A stretch of 64,000 nt of DNA, from positions 124,001-188,000 of the forward strand of contig CAWIDH010000027.1 of assembly GCA_963834855.1 (NCBI GenBank), read 5' to 3'. The stretch comes from DATJKD01 sp963834855 (lineage in GTDB: Bacteria; Pseudomonadota; Gammaproteobacteria; Steroidobacterales; Steroidobacteraceae). Made by a program: the position numbers and the translations under genes. Position 1 is the stretch's first letter; each line of letters begins with the position of its first letter. This document shows, one piece after another, positions 8,675-17,210 of this stretch. Under the pieces are notes generated by a model. It saw only the letters and a program-made list of their open reading frames with translations, had not been told where the DNA came from and searched no databases.

Positions 8675-9094
8675 GTGAGCGAGGACGGCGGGCACGACGC
8701 GACGACCACGGCGGCGACGCCGGGCCTGCGCATCGACAAGTGGCTGTGGCACGCGCGGTTCTTCCGCACGCGCAGTCTCGCCCAGGCGGCCGTCGAGGGC
8801 GGGCACGTGCAGGTCAACGACGAGCGGGTCAAGGCCTCGCGGGCCGTGCGCACGGGCGACCGGCTGCACATCAGCCGCGGACAGGAGCGCATGGAGGTGC
8901 TCGTCCTCGGCATCCCGGCGCGGCGCGGACCCGCGCGCGAAGCGCAGGCCCATTACCGCGAGACCGCAGAGAGCGAGGCCGCGCGGGCCCGGGCCCGGGA
9001 GCTGCGACGGCTGACGAGCGTCGCGCCTTCGCGCCGGCCCGACAAGCGCGATCGGCGCGAACTGGTGCGCGTGATCAAGAATCGCGCGCCATGA
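8675..9094 (+). CDS. hslR: Heat-shock protein 15 (S4-domain ribosome rescue factor)
   Basis: Hsp15 binds free 50S subunits carrying nascent peptidyl-tRNA and helps recycle them. The 139-residue product has an S4 RNA-binding domain (RIDKWLWHARFFRTRSLA, then GGHVQVNDERVKASRAV), followed by a basic tail rich in Arg (RRPDKRDRRELVRVIK), as in the family. The GTG start has no good Shine-Dalgarno at normal spacing, and the -10 hexamer lies only seven bases away, so a leaderless message is possible. Its TGA overlaps the ATG of the next gene. Confidence 0.92.
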   Translation: MSEDGGHDATTTAATPGLRIDKWLWHARFFRTRSLAQAAVEGGHVQVNDERVKASRAVRTGDRLHISRGQERMEVLVLGIPARRGPAREAQAHYRETAESEAARARARELRRLTSVAPSRRPDKRDRRELVRVIKNRAP

Positions 9095-9867
9095 GCGGCG
9101 CCATAGCCGATCGCCCGGCCAGGCTTTTCGTCGCGCTGGCGGGATTTTTCGTGGCGAACGCGATCATCGCCGAGTTCGTCGGCGTCAAGATCTTCGCGCT
9201 CGAGGCGACGCTCGGCCGACCGCCGTTCGGCTGGAACCTGTTCGGCCAGAGCGGCTCGCTGTCCTTCACCGCCGGCGTGCTGCTGTGGCCGGTCGTGTTC
9301 ATCATGACCGACGTCGTCAACGAGTACTTCGGCCGGCGCGGCGTGCGGTTCATCTCCATGCTGGCCGCGGTGCTGATCGCCTACGCGTTCGTCGCGGCGT
9401 ACACCGCCATCGCGCTGACCCCGGCCGGGTGGTGGGTGACGGTCAACGAGTCGCGCGGTGTGCCGGACATGCAGGCGGCGTACCAGGGCGTGTTCGGGCA
9501 GGGGCTGTGGACCATCGGCGGCTCGCTCACGGCGTTCCTCATCGGCCAGCTCATCGACGTCGTCGTATTCCACCGCATCCGTCGTGCGACCGGCGGTCGC
9601 TGGATCTGGCTGCGCGCCACGGGCTCGACGGCCGTGTCGCAGCTGATCGACAGCTTCGTCGTGCTCTACGTCGCGTTCGTGATCGGCCCGCAGCACTGGC
9701 CGACGTCGCTCTTTCTCGCGGTCGGCACGGTCAACTACCTGTACAAGATGTGCGCCGCGGTGGCGCTGATCCCGCTGCTCTATCTCATGCGCCGCCTGAT
9801 CGAGGGTTATCTGGGCACGCCCGCGGCCGCCGAGCTGCGGCGTGCGGCGGCAACGGCACACGCGTGA
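9091..9867 (+). CDS. yhhQ: Queuosine precursor transporter (YhhQ/VUT family)
   Basis: Members of this family import 7-cyano-7-deazaguanine or related queuosine precursors through the inner membrane. The 258-residue product has about six hydrophobic segments and the family pattern LLWPVVFIMTDVVNEYFGRR early on, with SQLIDSFVVLYVAF later. The ATG overlaps the hslR stop in an ATGA, so it is coupled to hslR; a longer in-frame reading inside hslR is not needed. A damaged partial copy of this gene lies 2.9 kb downstream at 11997-12169. Substrate assignment follows the family, not residues checked here. Confidence 0.88.
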   Translation: MSGAIADRPARLFVALAGFFVANAIIAEFVGVKIFALEATLGRPPFGWNLFGQSGSLSFTAGVLLWPVVFIMTDVVNEYFGRRGVRFISMLAAVLIAYAFVAAYTAIALTPAGWWVTVNESRGVPDMQAAYQGVFGQGLWTIGGSLTAFLIGQLIDVVVFHRIRRATGGRWIWLRATGSTAVSQLIDSFVVLYVAFVIGPQHWPTSLFLAVGTVNYLYKMCAAVALIPLLYLMRRLIEGYLGTPAAAELRRAAATAHA

Positions 9868-9991
9868 TCTTCTGCGTCGGGAAAAGGTTTCATCAACGCG
9901 GACCATGCCCGGAGCCCCGCTCAAGGGCCTGCTATCCTGCGGCGGAAACTCCGGGTTGGGGATCGGACTGAACGACGCGGGAACCGGACGC

Positions 9992-11986
9992 GTGCCAAAC
10001 CCGAGCGCCGCAGATGTCGACGGTATCTGGCAGAAATTGCGCCGCCGTAAGGTGGTGCAGTGGGGCGTTGCCTACGCCGCCGGCGGCTGGGGATTCCTGC
10101 AGGGCTTCGAATACGTCAGCGAGGCATTCGGCTGGCCCGGCCAGCTCCGACAGGTCGCGATCTTCACGGTGCTGATCGGCCTTCCGATCGCGCTCTTGAT
10201 CGCGTGGTACCACGGGGAACGCGGAAAGCAACGCGTCACCGTCACCGAAGTCGTCATGGTTGCGCTCTTGGCTGCGGCCGGAGTCCTTTTCAGCGTCGCG
10301 GCCACGAGCGCCTGGCTGCTGGCGAGAACGGGTTCTCTCGGGCGAACACCGCTGGCCGACGCGCGCTTCTCGAAGCTGACCGACTTTGACGGTATCGAGC
10401 GGTCTGCCGCAATCTCGCGCGACGGCAGGTTCGCGGCCTTCCTGTCGGACCGCGATGGAACCATGGACGCCTGGGTGACCCAGATCGGCACCGGCGAGTT
10501 TCACAATCTCACCCATGGTGGGTTGCCCGAATTTCTGCATGATGAGATCCGCAACGTCGGGTTCTCGCCGGACGGATCGTTCGTGACGCTGTGGGGCCGT
10601 ACGCCTGGACGCGCGAACGGCGATCAACGGATCGACATCTGGGCGGTTCCGACCATGGGCGGCCCGCTGCGAACGTTTCTTGCGGGCGCTGCGGAGCTGG
10701 GCTGGTCCAGTGACGGGACGCGCTTGGTCTATCACCCGCCGGCGCCTGGCGATCCCATCTTCGTCACCGAGCCGGATGAGCGCGTCGGACGGCAAATCTA
10801 CGTGGCTCCCCCGGGTACGCACTGCCATTTTCCGATCTGGTCGTCCGACGACGCCTTCATCTATTTCGTGCGGGGCGAGCCTCCGGACTTCATGGACATC
10901 TGGCGCATGCGACCCGATGGATCCGAGGCCGAGCGGATGACCTTTCACGAGTCGCGCGTAAGTCATCCGACGTTCGTCGATCGGCGCACCCTGCTTTATC
11001 TCGCGACCGTCGCCGATGGTTCCGGTCCATGGCTTCATGTCCTCGACATCCGGCGCCGCGAGTCGCGGAGGCTGGTCATCGGCGCCGAGCGCTACACATC
11101 GCTTGCGGCGAGCGCGGACGGCCAGCGGCTCCTCGTCACGGTTGCGCAATCCAGCTCGAACCTCTGGCGCGTGCCGATCTCCGAAGGCGTCGCCGATGCG
11201 TCCGAAGCGGTCCGGATCAAGCTGCCGACCACCGGCGGCCGGTCGCCGCGGTTCGGTCCGGGCTACCTGCTGTATGTGTCCTCGAAACGCGAGCAGGACG
11301 GAATCTGGAAGCTCGTCGGCGAGACGGCGACCGAGCTCTGGAGCATGCCGCGGATGCGTATCGTCGGCGGTCCCGCGATCTCGCCCGACGGGCAGCGGGT
11401 AGCGTTTACGGCGGAACGGGATGGTCAGGCAAGGCTGCACGTCATGACGGCAGACGGGGGCAACGCCCGCATCCTGGCCGAGTCGCTGGAAGCGCACGGA
11501 ACGCCGGCCTGGTCATCCGGCGGCGGGACGATCGCGCTGGCGGCCTCGACTGGCGGCGACCCACGGATCTTCATGGTTCCGCTGGACGGCGGGTCACCGG
11601 TGCCGATATCCGATAACTTCTCGACGGACCCGAGCTGGTCGCCCGTGGGTGATCTCCTCGTCTATGCCGGGCCACAAGTCGGCGTGACATTCGATGTCGG
11701 AGCCGTGACGTCGGACGGCAAGCCTCGCCGCATACCCGCGCTGACCTTGACCCGCGGTGTCAGGCGAATCTCGTTTCGGCCGGATGGCGGGGCGCTGGTG
11801 GTCCTGCTGGGTGAGATGGATAACCGCGATTTTTCGCTGTTCGACCTCGCTACCGGCAGCCAGCGCAGGCTCACCAGTTTCGGCCGCGAGTTCGCCATCG
11901 GCGACTTCGACGTCGCCCCTGACGGCCGGGAGATCGTTTTCGACCGGCGTGCCGAGAGCTCGGATGTCCTTCAGATCGACCGCTGA
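9992..11986 (+). CDS. Membrane-anchored PD40/TolB-like beta-propeller protein (paralog A)
   Basis: The 664-residue product starts with a short cytoplasmic stretch (WQKLRRRKVVQWGVAYAAGG), then about three hydrophobic segments (roughly 22-42, 52-73, 84-108) separated by the motif AWYHGERGKQRVTVTE. This N-terminal module is common in gammaproteobacterial membrane proteins of unknown role. The rest is a periplasmic WD40-like propeller with repeated SPDG/SRDGRFAAFLSD, WSSDGTRLVY and ISPDGQRVAF blades. I chose GTG 9992 because the module normally begins there; the in-frame reading extends back to the yhhQ end. Its propeller is clearly related blade by blade to the 13836-15923 protein. Function unknown; a sensory or scaffolding role is inference. 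Confidence 0.8.
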   Translation: MPNPSAADVDGIWQKLRRRKVVQWGVAYAAGGWGFLQGFEYVSEAFGWPGQLRQVAIFTVLIGLPIALLIAWYHGERGKQRVTVTEVVMVALLAAAGVLFSVAATSAWLLARTGSLGRTPLADARFSKLTDFDGIERSAAISRDGRFAAFLSDRDGTMDAWVTQIGTGEFHNLTHGGLPEFLHDEIRNVGFSPDGSFVTLWGRTPGRANGDQRIDIWAVPTMGGPLRTFLAGAAELGWSSDGTRLVYHPPAPGDPIFVTEPDERVGRQIYVAPPGTHCHFPIWSSDDAFIYFVRGEPPDFMDIWRMRPDGSEAERMTFHESRVSHPTFVDRRTLLYLATVADGSGPWLHVLDIRRRESRRLVIGAERYTSLAASADGQRLLVTVAQSSSNLWRVPISEGVADASEAVRIKLPTTGGRSPRFGPGYLLYVSSKREQDGIWKLVGETATELWSMPRMRIVGGPAISPDGQRVAFTAERDGQARLHVMTADGGNARILAESLEAHGTPAWSSGGGTIALAASTGGDPRIFMVPLDGGSPVPISDNFSTDPSWSPVGDLLVYAGPQVGVTFDVGAVTSDGKPRRIPALTLTRGVRRISFRPDGGALVVLLGEMDNRDFSLFDLATGSQRRLTSFGREFAIGDFDVAPDGREIVFDRRAESSDVLQIDR

Positions 11987-11996
11987 AAATGGGGAC

Positions 11997-12169
11997 GCGG
12001 CTCGTTGTCCTTCACCCCGGCGTGCTGCTCTGGCCGGTCGTGTTCATCATGACCGACGTCGTCAACGAGTATTTCTGCCGGCGCGGCGTGCGGTTCATCT
12101 CCGCGCTGGCCGCGGTGCACGCCCGCGGCCGCCGAGCTGCGGCGTGCGGCCCCAGAAGCACACGCCTGA
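11997..12169 (+). pseudogene. Truncated yhhQ remnant
   Basis: The first ~120 bases match 9251-9374 of the intact transporter gene at roughly 95% identity, including the stretch coding WPVVFIMTDVVNEY, with one base missing near 12021. The sequence then jumps to the last ~50 bases of yhhQ (9816-9867), including its stop. About 440 bases are deleted between them, and no start codon remains. It begins 10 bases after the stop of propeller gene A. Confidence 0.8.
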
Positions 12170-12278
12170 TTTCCCCGCGTGCAGGATTGGAGTTCACGCG
12201 TGTCCTCATTTCCGGCGAGGCGTGCTCGCACTGTGACAGGCCAGAGGTCGCACCGGGCGCGCGAAGGTCACGCGCCGG

Positions 12279-13002
12279 TCAGGTGCCGCCAACAACCGTG
12301 AGCTGGTAGGTGATGTCCTGGGTGAATCCCGGGAGTGCATCCCGAGGCGACCCAGTGAATCACGTGACCACCAGGCCGCAGCGGCCGCACGAACAGGTAA
12401 TACCCCTGCTCGCCACTCGGACTCAGGACCAGCTCGGGCACGATGCTTTCATCGACTCCGAACAGATTGCCCGGCGGCAACTGCACGTTGAAGAGCGGCG
12501 ACAAGCTGCCCGAAGCGCCGGTAAAGAACCGAGTCGGCTGCGGAACCTCGAAGCCGTCGATGGATACCGAGATCTGCGCCGCTTCCGTGCAACTCGCAGC
12601 GGCACGCACGAACTCCTCAGTCCGGGTGTCGGGCGGGTCGTTCAGAAACGCGAGGTACACGGAATTGATGAGCGGGAAGAAGAGGGACTTTCCGGCGGGG
12701 ATCTCGCAAGTGCGGACTACCGGCTCGGTCGAGAACGAGCCGGCGAGGAACCACACGCTGTCCACCTGTCGTTGGGCGCAATGCTCGCCCGTCGCATCCG
12801 TGAGCGGATTTACAGCGCCCGGTATCCCCAAAGCCCATTGCCACCACTCCGCGGCCCAGCGACCGTAAGACTGGCCGGCGGGTTTCGTGTGGATCTGGGC
12901 GATGTGCGGCGCCGGGTCGTGTGCCTGAGTGGACGCGGTGCCAGGCGATAGGCACACGCCTGCAACAATCGCGAACCCAAAGCAAAGAGTCTTCCTAGTC
13001 AT
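12279..13002 (-). CDS. Secreted protein of unknown function, frameshifted near its C-terminus
   Basis: The product begins with a signal peptide (MTRKTLCFGFAIVAGVCLSP to about residue 26), followed by SYGRWAAEWWQWALGIPG, CAQRQVDSVWFLAGSF and CEIPAGKSLFFPLINS. These motifs belong to a family of exported proteins whose function I do not know. As read, the frame ends at 12268 with an unnatural His-rich tail. One extra base near 12315-12325 explains it: the other frame reads TQDITYQLTVVGGT and stops at 12279, a sensible ending. The reconstructed length is about 240 residues. It lies tail-to-tail with the yhhQ remnant and downstream of the cupin gene on the same strand. Confidence 0.65.
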
Positions 13003-13104
13003 AGATCCTCCGCCGTGAGTCGGATCAGGGCCTCTGCGAGGGCGAGAAGGGCGCGAAGTCTTATCTGGCGCACTGCGCCGGCAACGCCGGGTGTCCCGCT
13101 CCTA

Positions 13105-13632
13105 CTAAAAGCCGCAGGGCGGAATGCGGGGATCGCCGACCGGGATGTCCTGACGGCGCGTCGCGTCGGCGGGTACGACCTGGAAGGCCGCCAGCACGAG
13201 GTCGACGATGCCGTCGTTGCGGACGAGGTGTACGTGACCGCCACCGGGATCCGTAAACCAGCCGTTGGTCTCGACGGTCCGGGGCGTGCATGTCGGGTCG
13301 TCCCCGTCGAAGAGGGTCGCGGTGCCAGACTTGACCACGACAAAACTCGGTCCCGGATGCGTGTGCCAGCCAGAATGTCCGCCCGGCACGACGGTGTTTA
13401 TCGTCACGTGGACGTCGGAGGGTCCCTTCGTCCTCAGGCGCACCTGATGGGTTGGGCTCAGGCTCTTAATGTTGATTTCGGGTACCCCTGTCGCAGTTGC
13501 CGTGTCGGAGGTAAACCCGAAGTTGGGTGTCGCCTGGACGGCACCGTGGGGTCTGAAGCTGCTCGCGGCTAGACAGAGCAGCAGGGCGCCCAGCAAGGTG
13601 ATTACTCGGCGAATGGCAACTGAAGTGCTCAT
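13105..13632 (-). CDS. Exported cupin-domain protein
   Basis: The 175-residue product has a signal peptide (RRVITLLGALLLCLAASSF) and one cupin barrel. The first cupin motif is GGHSGWHTHPGPSFVVVKSG, with two histidines and a downstream Glu position replaced; the second contains GGGHVHLVRNDG. Such folds bind a metal or small ligand. The ATG at 13632 follows CGGAGACTGAC, a clear Shine-Dalgarno, so I prefer it over longer readings. It lies divergent from the HTH-propeller gene starting at 13836, an arrangement that fits a regulator-target pair, though this is inference. Confidence 0.75.
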   Translation of the reverse strand: MSTSVAIRRVITLLGALLLCLAASSFRPHGAVQATPNFGFTSDTATATGVPEINIKSLSPTHQVRLRTKGPSDVHVTINTVVPGGHSGWHTHPGPSFVVVKSGTATLFDGDDPTCTPRTVETNGWFTDPGGGHVHLVRNDGIVDLVLAAFQVVPADATRRQDIPVGDPRIPPCGF

Positions 13633-13835
13633 GTCAGTCTCCGTCGTGACGCTGACCATCAGCGTCTCGCAGCGCACGCTCCACCCGACTCCGAAGGCTC
13701 GCAACCGGCATGAGGGCGCACCGGTCTCGATGCCGCGTCGTGCCGCCTAACGCGGCCTGTTGCGGCACTGCCCTGCGCGCATCACAATCGTGCGAACAGA
13801 ACGGGCGGGGCGACCGGACGGGTCGCCAACGGATC

Positions 13836-15923
13836 ATGGACGTGGCCACGCCGCTCCCTTCGGACGACACTGCGCGCCGGCGCGCGGAGGATCTGCTCGG
13901 GTCGTGGAAGGCGATCTCGGCCTACCTCAAGCGCGACGTCAGCACGGTCCAGCGCTGGGAAAAGCACGAAGGCATGCCGGTGCACCGGCACCTGCACGCC
14001 AAGCGCGGGTCGGTCTATGCATACCGGTCGGAGCTCGATGCGTGGTGGGCGGGTCGCGCAGCGCATCTGGACGTGCAGACACCGCCGGCGACCACGCCGG
14101 ATTCGTCGGCTCATGCACCGGCTGGGCGGCTCCGCGGTCGATGGACCTGGGCGGCTCTCGCCGTCGCCTTCCTGCTCGTCGCAGGCGCGGTGGCGGCGTG
14201 GCTCTCCGGACCCGCCGGCGGGGGCGACGTCAACCCTCTGACCGACGCGGTGTTCTCGCCGTTGACCGAGTTCGACGGCGTCGAGCAGGGGGCCGCGATC
14301 TCGCGCGACGGCCGGCTGGTCGCGTTCCTGTCCGATCGCGACGGCTCATGGGATATCTGGATCACGCACATCGGAACGGGCGAGTTCCACAACCTCACCC
14401 TTGGCGGGGCCGGCGAGCTGCTGAACCAGGAGGTTCGCAACCTGGGGTTCTCGCCCGACGGCTCGCTGGTGACGGTGTGGGCCCGCGCGCCGGGTGCAGG
14501 CGCCCCGGGCGTGATCGACGTCTGGGCGGTGCCCGCGATGGGTGGTGCGCTGCGCCGCTACATTCCGGGCGGAGCGGAGCTTGACTGGTCGAGCGACGGG
14601 ACGCGCATCGTCTACCACACGCCGGGCCCGGGCGATCCGATCTTCGTCACTGCGTCGCCGCGCGAGGCGGGCCGGCAGATCTACGCGTCGCCGCCGGGCA
14701 CGCACAATCACTTCCCGGTCTGGTCGCCCGACGATGCACACATCTACTTCGTCCGTGGGACCCCGCCCGACAGGATGGACATCTGGCGCGTCGCTGCCGA
14801 CGGATCCGAACCGCAGCAACTGACCCATCACGATGCGCGCGTCAGCCACCCCGTGTTCCTCGACGCGCGGACGCTGCTCTATCTCGCGACGGCGCCGGAC
14901 GGCACGGGCCCATGGATACACGTGCTGGACCTCGCGCGCCGCAGCTCGCGGCGGCTCGCCCTCGGTGTCGAACGGTATGCCTCGCTCGCCGCGAGCGCGG
15001 ACGGGGAGCGCGTCGTCGCGACGCTTGCGCGGCCGAAGTCCAGTCTGTGGCGCGCTTCGGTCGAACAGGGCGTCATCGATACGACGGTGGCGCGCCGCAT
15101 CGCGATGCCGACCACGGCGGGTCGCGCACCGCGCTTCGGGCCAGGCTTCCTGCTGTACGTCGCCGCGAAGGGCGCGGACGAGACGCTCTGGAAATTCACC
15201 GACCGTGACTCCGCCGAGCTCTGGAGCGCACCGCAGGCGCGTATCGTCGGCGGCCCCGCGATCTCGCCCGGCGGTCGGCAGATCGCGTTCACCGTGGAGC
15301 GCGGCGAGCGGTCGACGCTCACGATCGTGACGGCGGAGGGCACCCACGCACGCTCAGTGGCGGAATCGCTTGCCATCCACGGCGCGCCCGCGTGGGCGCC
15401 GGACGGCCGCTCGATCACGGTGGCGGCGCTGCGCGACGGTGTGCCACGGCTCGTCAGCGTGCCACTCGACGGTGGACCGCCGGCGCCGGTCCTCGAGGAT
15501 TACTCGACGGATCCGAGCTGGTCGCCCGACGGTCGGTTCCTGGTCTATTCGGGCGCGGAAGTCGGTCCGTCCTTCGATGTCCGGGCCGTGACGGCCGACG
15601 GGCAGCCGGTTGCGCTGCCGCGCATTCGGCTGAGCCGTGGCGCCCGCCGCATCGGCGTCGTCGGAGGTGGTGCGGCACTCATCGTGCTGCGCGGCGAGAT
15701 CGGGCACGGGGATCTCTGGCGCATCGATCTCGCCAGCGGCGAAGAGCGCCGGCTCACCGACATCGGCCGCGACTTCGCCGTCCGCGATTTCGACGTCTCG
15801 GCCGACGGCAGCGAGATCGTCTTCGACCGGCGCGCGGACGATTCGGATGTCGTGCTGATCGAGAGACGCCTGGACGTTACTCCCGCCGGCTCGATCCTGC
15901 GCCGATGGAGATCGGGGACGTAA
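13836..15923 (+). CDS. HTH-transmembrane-PD40 beta-propeller protein (paralog B), candidate one-component sensor
   Basis: The 695-residue product has three parts. Residues ~20-75 form a helix-turn-helix with a fixed pattern (LLGSWKAISAYLKRDVSTVQ, RWEKHEGMPVHRH, SVYAYRSELDAWW) that I recognise from acidobacterial fusion regulators. A single membrane helix follows (WAALAVAFLLVAGAVAAWL). The rest is a six- or seven-bladed PD40 propeller with SRDGRLVAFLSDRDGSWDIW and WSPDDAHIYFVRG. The propeller aligns throughout with the 9992-11986 protein, so the two share a sensor but not an N-terminus. The layout is CadC-like: cytoplasmic DNA binding, periplasmic sensing. The C-terminal ~18 residues run into a hairpin repeat and are probably an accidental extension. 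Confidence 0.82.
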   Translation: MDVATPLPSDDTARRRAEDLLGSWKAISAYLKRDVSTVQRWEKHEGMPVHRHLHAKRGSVYAYRSELDAWWAGRAAHLDVQTPPATTPDSSAHAPAGRLRGRWTWAALAVAFLLVAGAVAAWLSGPAGGGDVNPLTDAVFSPLTEFDGVEQGAAISRDGRLVAFLSDRDGSWDIWITHIGTGEFHNLTLGGAGELLNQEVRNLGFSPDGSLVTVWARAPGAGAPGVIDVWAVPAMGGALRRYIPGGAELDWSSDGTRIVYHTPGPGDPIFVTASPREAGRQIYASPPGTHNHFPVWSPDDAHIYFVRGTPPDRMDIWRVAADGSEPQQLTHHDARVSHPVFLDARTLLYLATAPDGTGPWIHVLDLARRSSRRLALGVERYASLAASADGERVVATLARPKSSLWRASVEQGVIDTTVARRIAMPTTAGRAPRFGPGFLLYVAAKGADETLWKFTDRDSAELWSAPQARIVGGPAISPGGRQIAFTVERGERSTLTIVTAEGTHARSVAESLAIHGAPAWAPDGRSITVAALRDGVPRLVSVPLDGGPPAPVLEDYSTDPSWSPDGRFLVYSGAEVGPSFDVRAVTADGQPVALPRIRLSRGARRIGVVGGGAALIVLRGEIGHGDLWRIDLASGEERRLTDIGRDFAVRDFDVSADGSEIVFDRRADDSDVVLIERRLDVTPAGSILRRWRSGT

Positions 15924-15925
15924 CG
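15875..15925. repeat. REP-like hairpin at the 3' end of the HTH-propeller gene
   Basis: CGTTAC-TCCC (15875-15884) pairs with GGGGAC-GTAACG (15914-15925) apart from one bulged base. The GTAAC/GTTAC-plus-GGGG pattern is like repetitive extragenic palindromes, and the right arm contains the TAA stop. GGGGACG also occurs just after the stop of the paralogous gene (11991-11997). Confidence 0.4.
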
Positions 15926-15931
15926 AAATTT

Positions 15932-17155
15932 TCAGCGCACCAGCTCGTTGAGCTGGAAGATCGGCATCAGCATGGCCAGCACGATGAGGAGCACCATGCC
16001 GCCCATCACGAGGATCATGACCGGGCCGAGCAGCCCGACCACGCCCTGCAGGATGGCGTCGAGCTCGCGCTCCTGGTGCACGGCCGCGCGCTCGAGCATG
16101 GTGTCGAGCTCGCCACTCGTCTCGCCGCTCGATATCAGGTGGATCAGCATCGGCGGAAAGAGCCGGGTGTGGCCGAGCGAGCGCCCGATCGCAGCGCCCT
16201 CGCGCACCCGCACGGCCGCCTCGTCCACCGCCTGGCGCATCGGCAGGTTGGTCACCACTTCGCCGGAAATCCGCAGCGCCTCGAGCACCGGGACAGTACT
16301 CGCAGTCAGCGTGCTCAGCGTCCGCGCAAACCGCGCGCTGTTGCCCGCGCGCACGACCTTGCCTATGAGCGGCAGCCTGAGCAGGAAGTGGTGCCAGCGG
16401 CGCCGGTTGGCCTCGACCCTGAGCGCGCGTGTGAAGAGGAACAACGCCGCACCGATCGCGACGAACAGGATGAGCCCGTAGGCGCGCATGAAATCGCTCG
16501 TCGCGATCAGGACCTGGGTCAGCAGCGGCAGCTCGGCCTCGCTGTTGCGGAACACGTCGACGATCTTCGGCACCACGGACACGAGCAGGAAGAACACGAT
16601 CGCGACGCAGACGACGAACAGCAGCACGGGATAGAGCAGCGCGGCCACCGTGCGGCTGCGCAGCTGCTGGCGGTTGTCGGTGTAGTCGGCCAGCCGCTCG
16701 AGCACGGCGTCGAGATGTCCCGACTGCTCGCTGGCCGCGATCGTCGCGCGGTAGATCTCCGGGAAGGAGCCCGGGAAGTCCCCGAGGCCGTCCGCGAGAG
16801 CATGTCCCTCCATGACCCGCGAGCGCACACCCAGGATCACGCTGCGCACCCGCGGCTTGTCGGTCTGCTGCGAGACCGCGAGCAGCGCCTCCTCGAGTGG
16901 CAGCGCCGATTTCACCAGGGTGGCGAGCTGCCGCGTGACCAGCGCGAGGTCCGCGGCGGACAGGCCGCGCTTGAGGCGGAAGGCGAGGGGTTGCTGCGCC
17001 CGCGTGGTCTCCTTTTCCTGGACCTCGCTGACCGCGACCGGCAGCAGGCTCTGGTCGCGCAGCAGCTGGCGGACGTGGCGCGGCGTATCTCCTTCGATGA
17101 CGCCCTTTCGCTCGCGGCCGGTGGCGTCGACCGCGACGTATTCGAACGCGCCCAC
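15932..17155 (-). CDS. gspF: Type II secretion inner-membrane platform protein GspF
   Basis: GspF is the polytopic platform protein on which the GspE ATPase acts. The 407-residue product begins MGAFEYVAVDATGRERKG and has two T2SF domains (about 70-195 and 275-400), each with cytoplasmic helices, and hydrophobic segments near 170-195, 220-245 and 375-400. The SGETSGELDTMLERAA and ASEQSGHLDAVLERLA signatures are present. The start is GTG 17155. It is the last gene of gspCDEF, and no pseudopilin gene follows. Confidence 0.95.
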   Translation of the reverse strand: MGAFEYVAVDATGRERKGVIEGDTPRHVRQLLRDQSLLPVAVSEVQEKETTRAQQPLAFRLKRGLSAADLALVTRQLATLVKSALPLEEALLAVSQQTDKPRVRSVILGVRSRVMEGHALADGLGDFPGSFPEIYRATIAASEQSGHLDAVLERLADYTDNRQQLRSRTVAALLYPVLLFVVCVAIVFFLLVSVVPKIVDVFRNSEAELPLLTQVLIATSDFMRAYGLILFVAIGAALFLFTRALRVEANRRRWHHFLLRLPLIGKVVRAGNSARFARTLSTLTASTVPVLEALRISGEVVTNLPMRQAVDEAAVRVREGAAIGRSLGHTRLFPPMLIHLISSGETSGELDTMLERAAVHQERELDAILQGVVGLLGPVMILVMGGMVLLIVLAMLMPIFQLNELVR

Positions 17156-17210
17156 GGGTCAGTCCTCGCGTGCGACGTATTCGGACGCGCGCACCGGTCA
17201 GTCCTCGCGC
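17133..17210. repeat. 39-bp imperfect tandem duplication at the gspE/gspF junction
   Basis: 17133-17171 and 17172-17210 are the same sequence with about four differences. One copy covers the first codons of gspF; the other covers the end of gspE. Between the true gspE stop and the gspF start this leaves a ten-codon relic reading VRASEYVARED, an echo of GspF's AFEYVAV joined to GspE's TRED. Confidence 0.8.

Noticed and set aside
11757..12309. Plus-strand frames across the propeller A end and the yhhQ remnant
   Set aside because: They are fusions of an out-of-frame propeller end with the degenerate transporter fragment; no start or family support.
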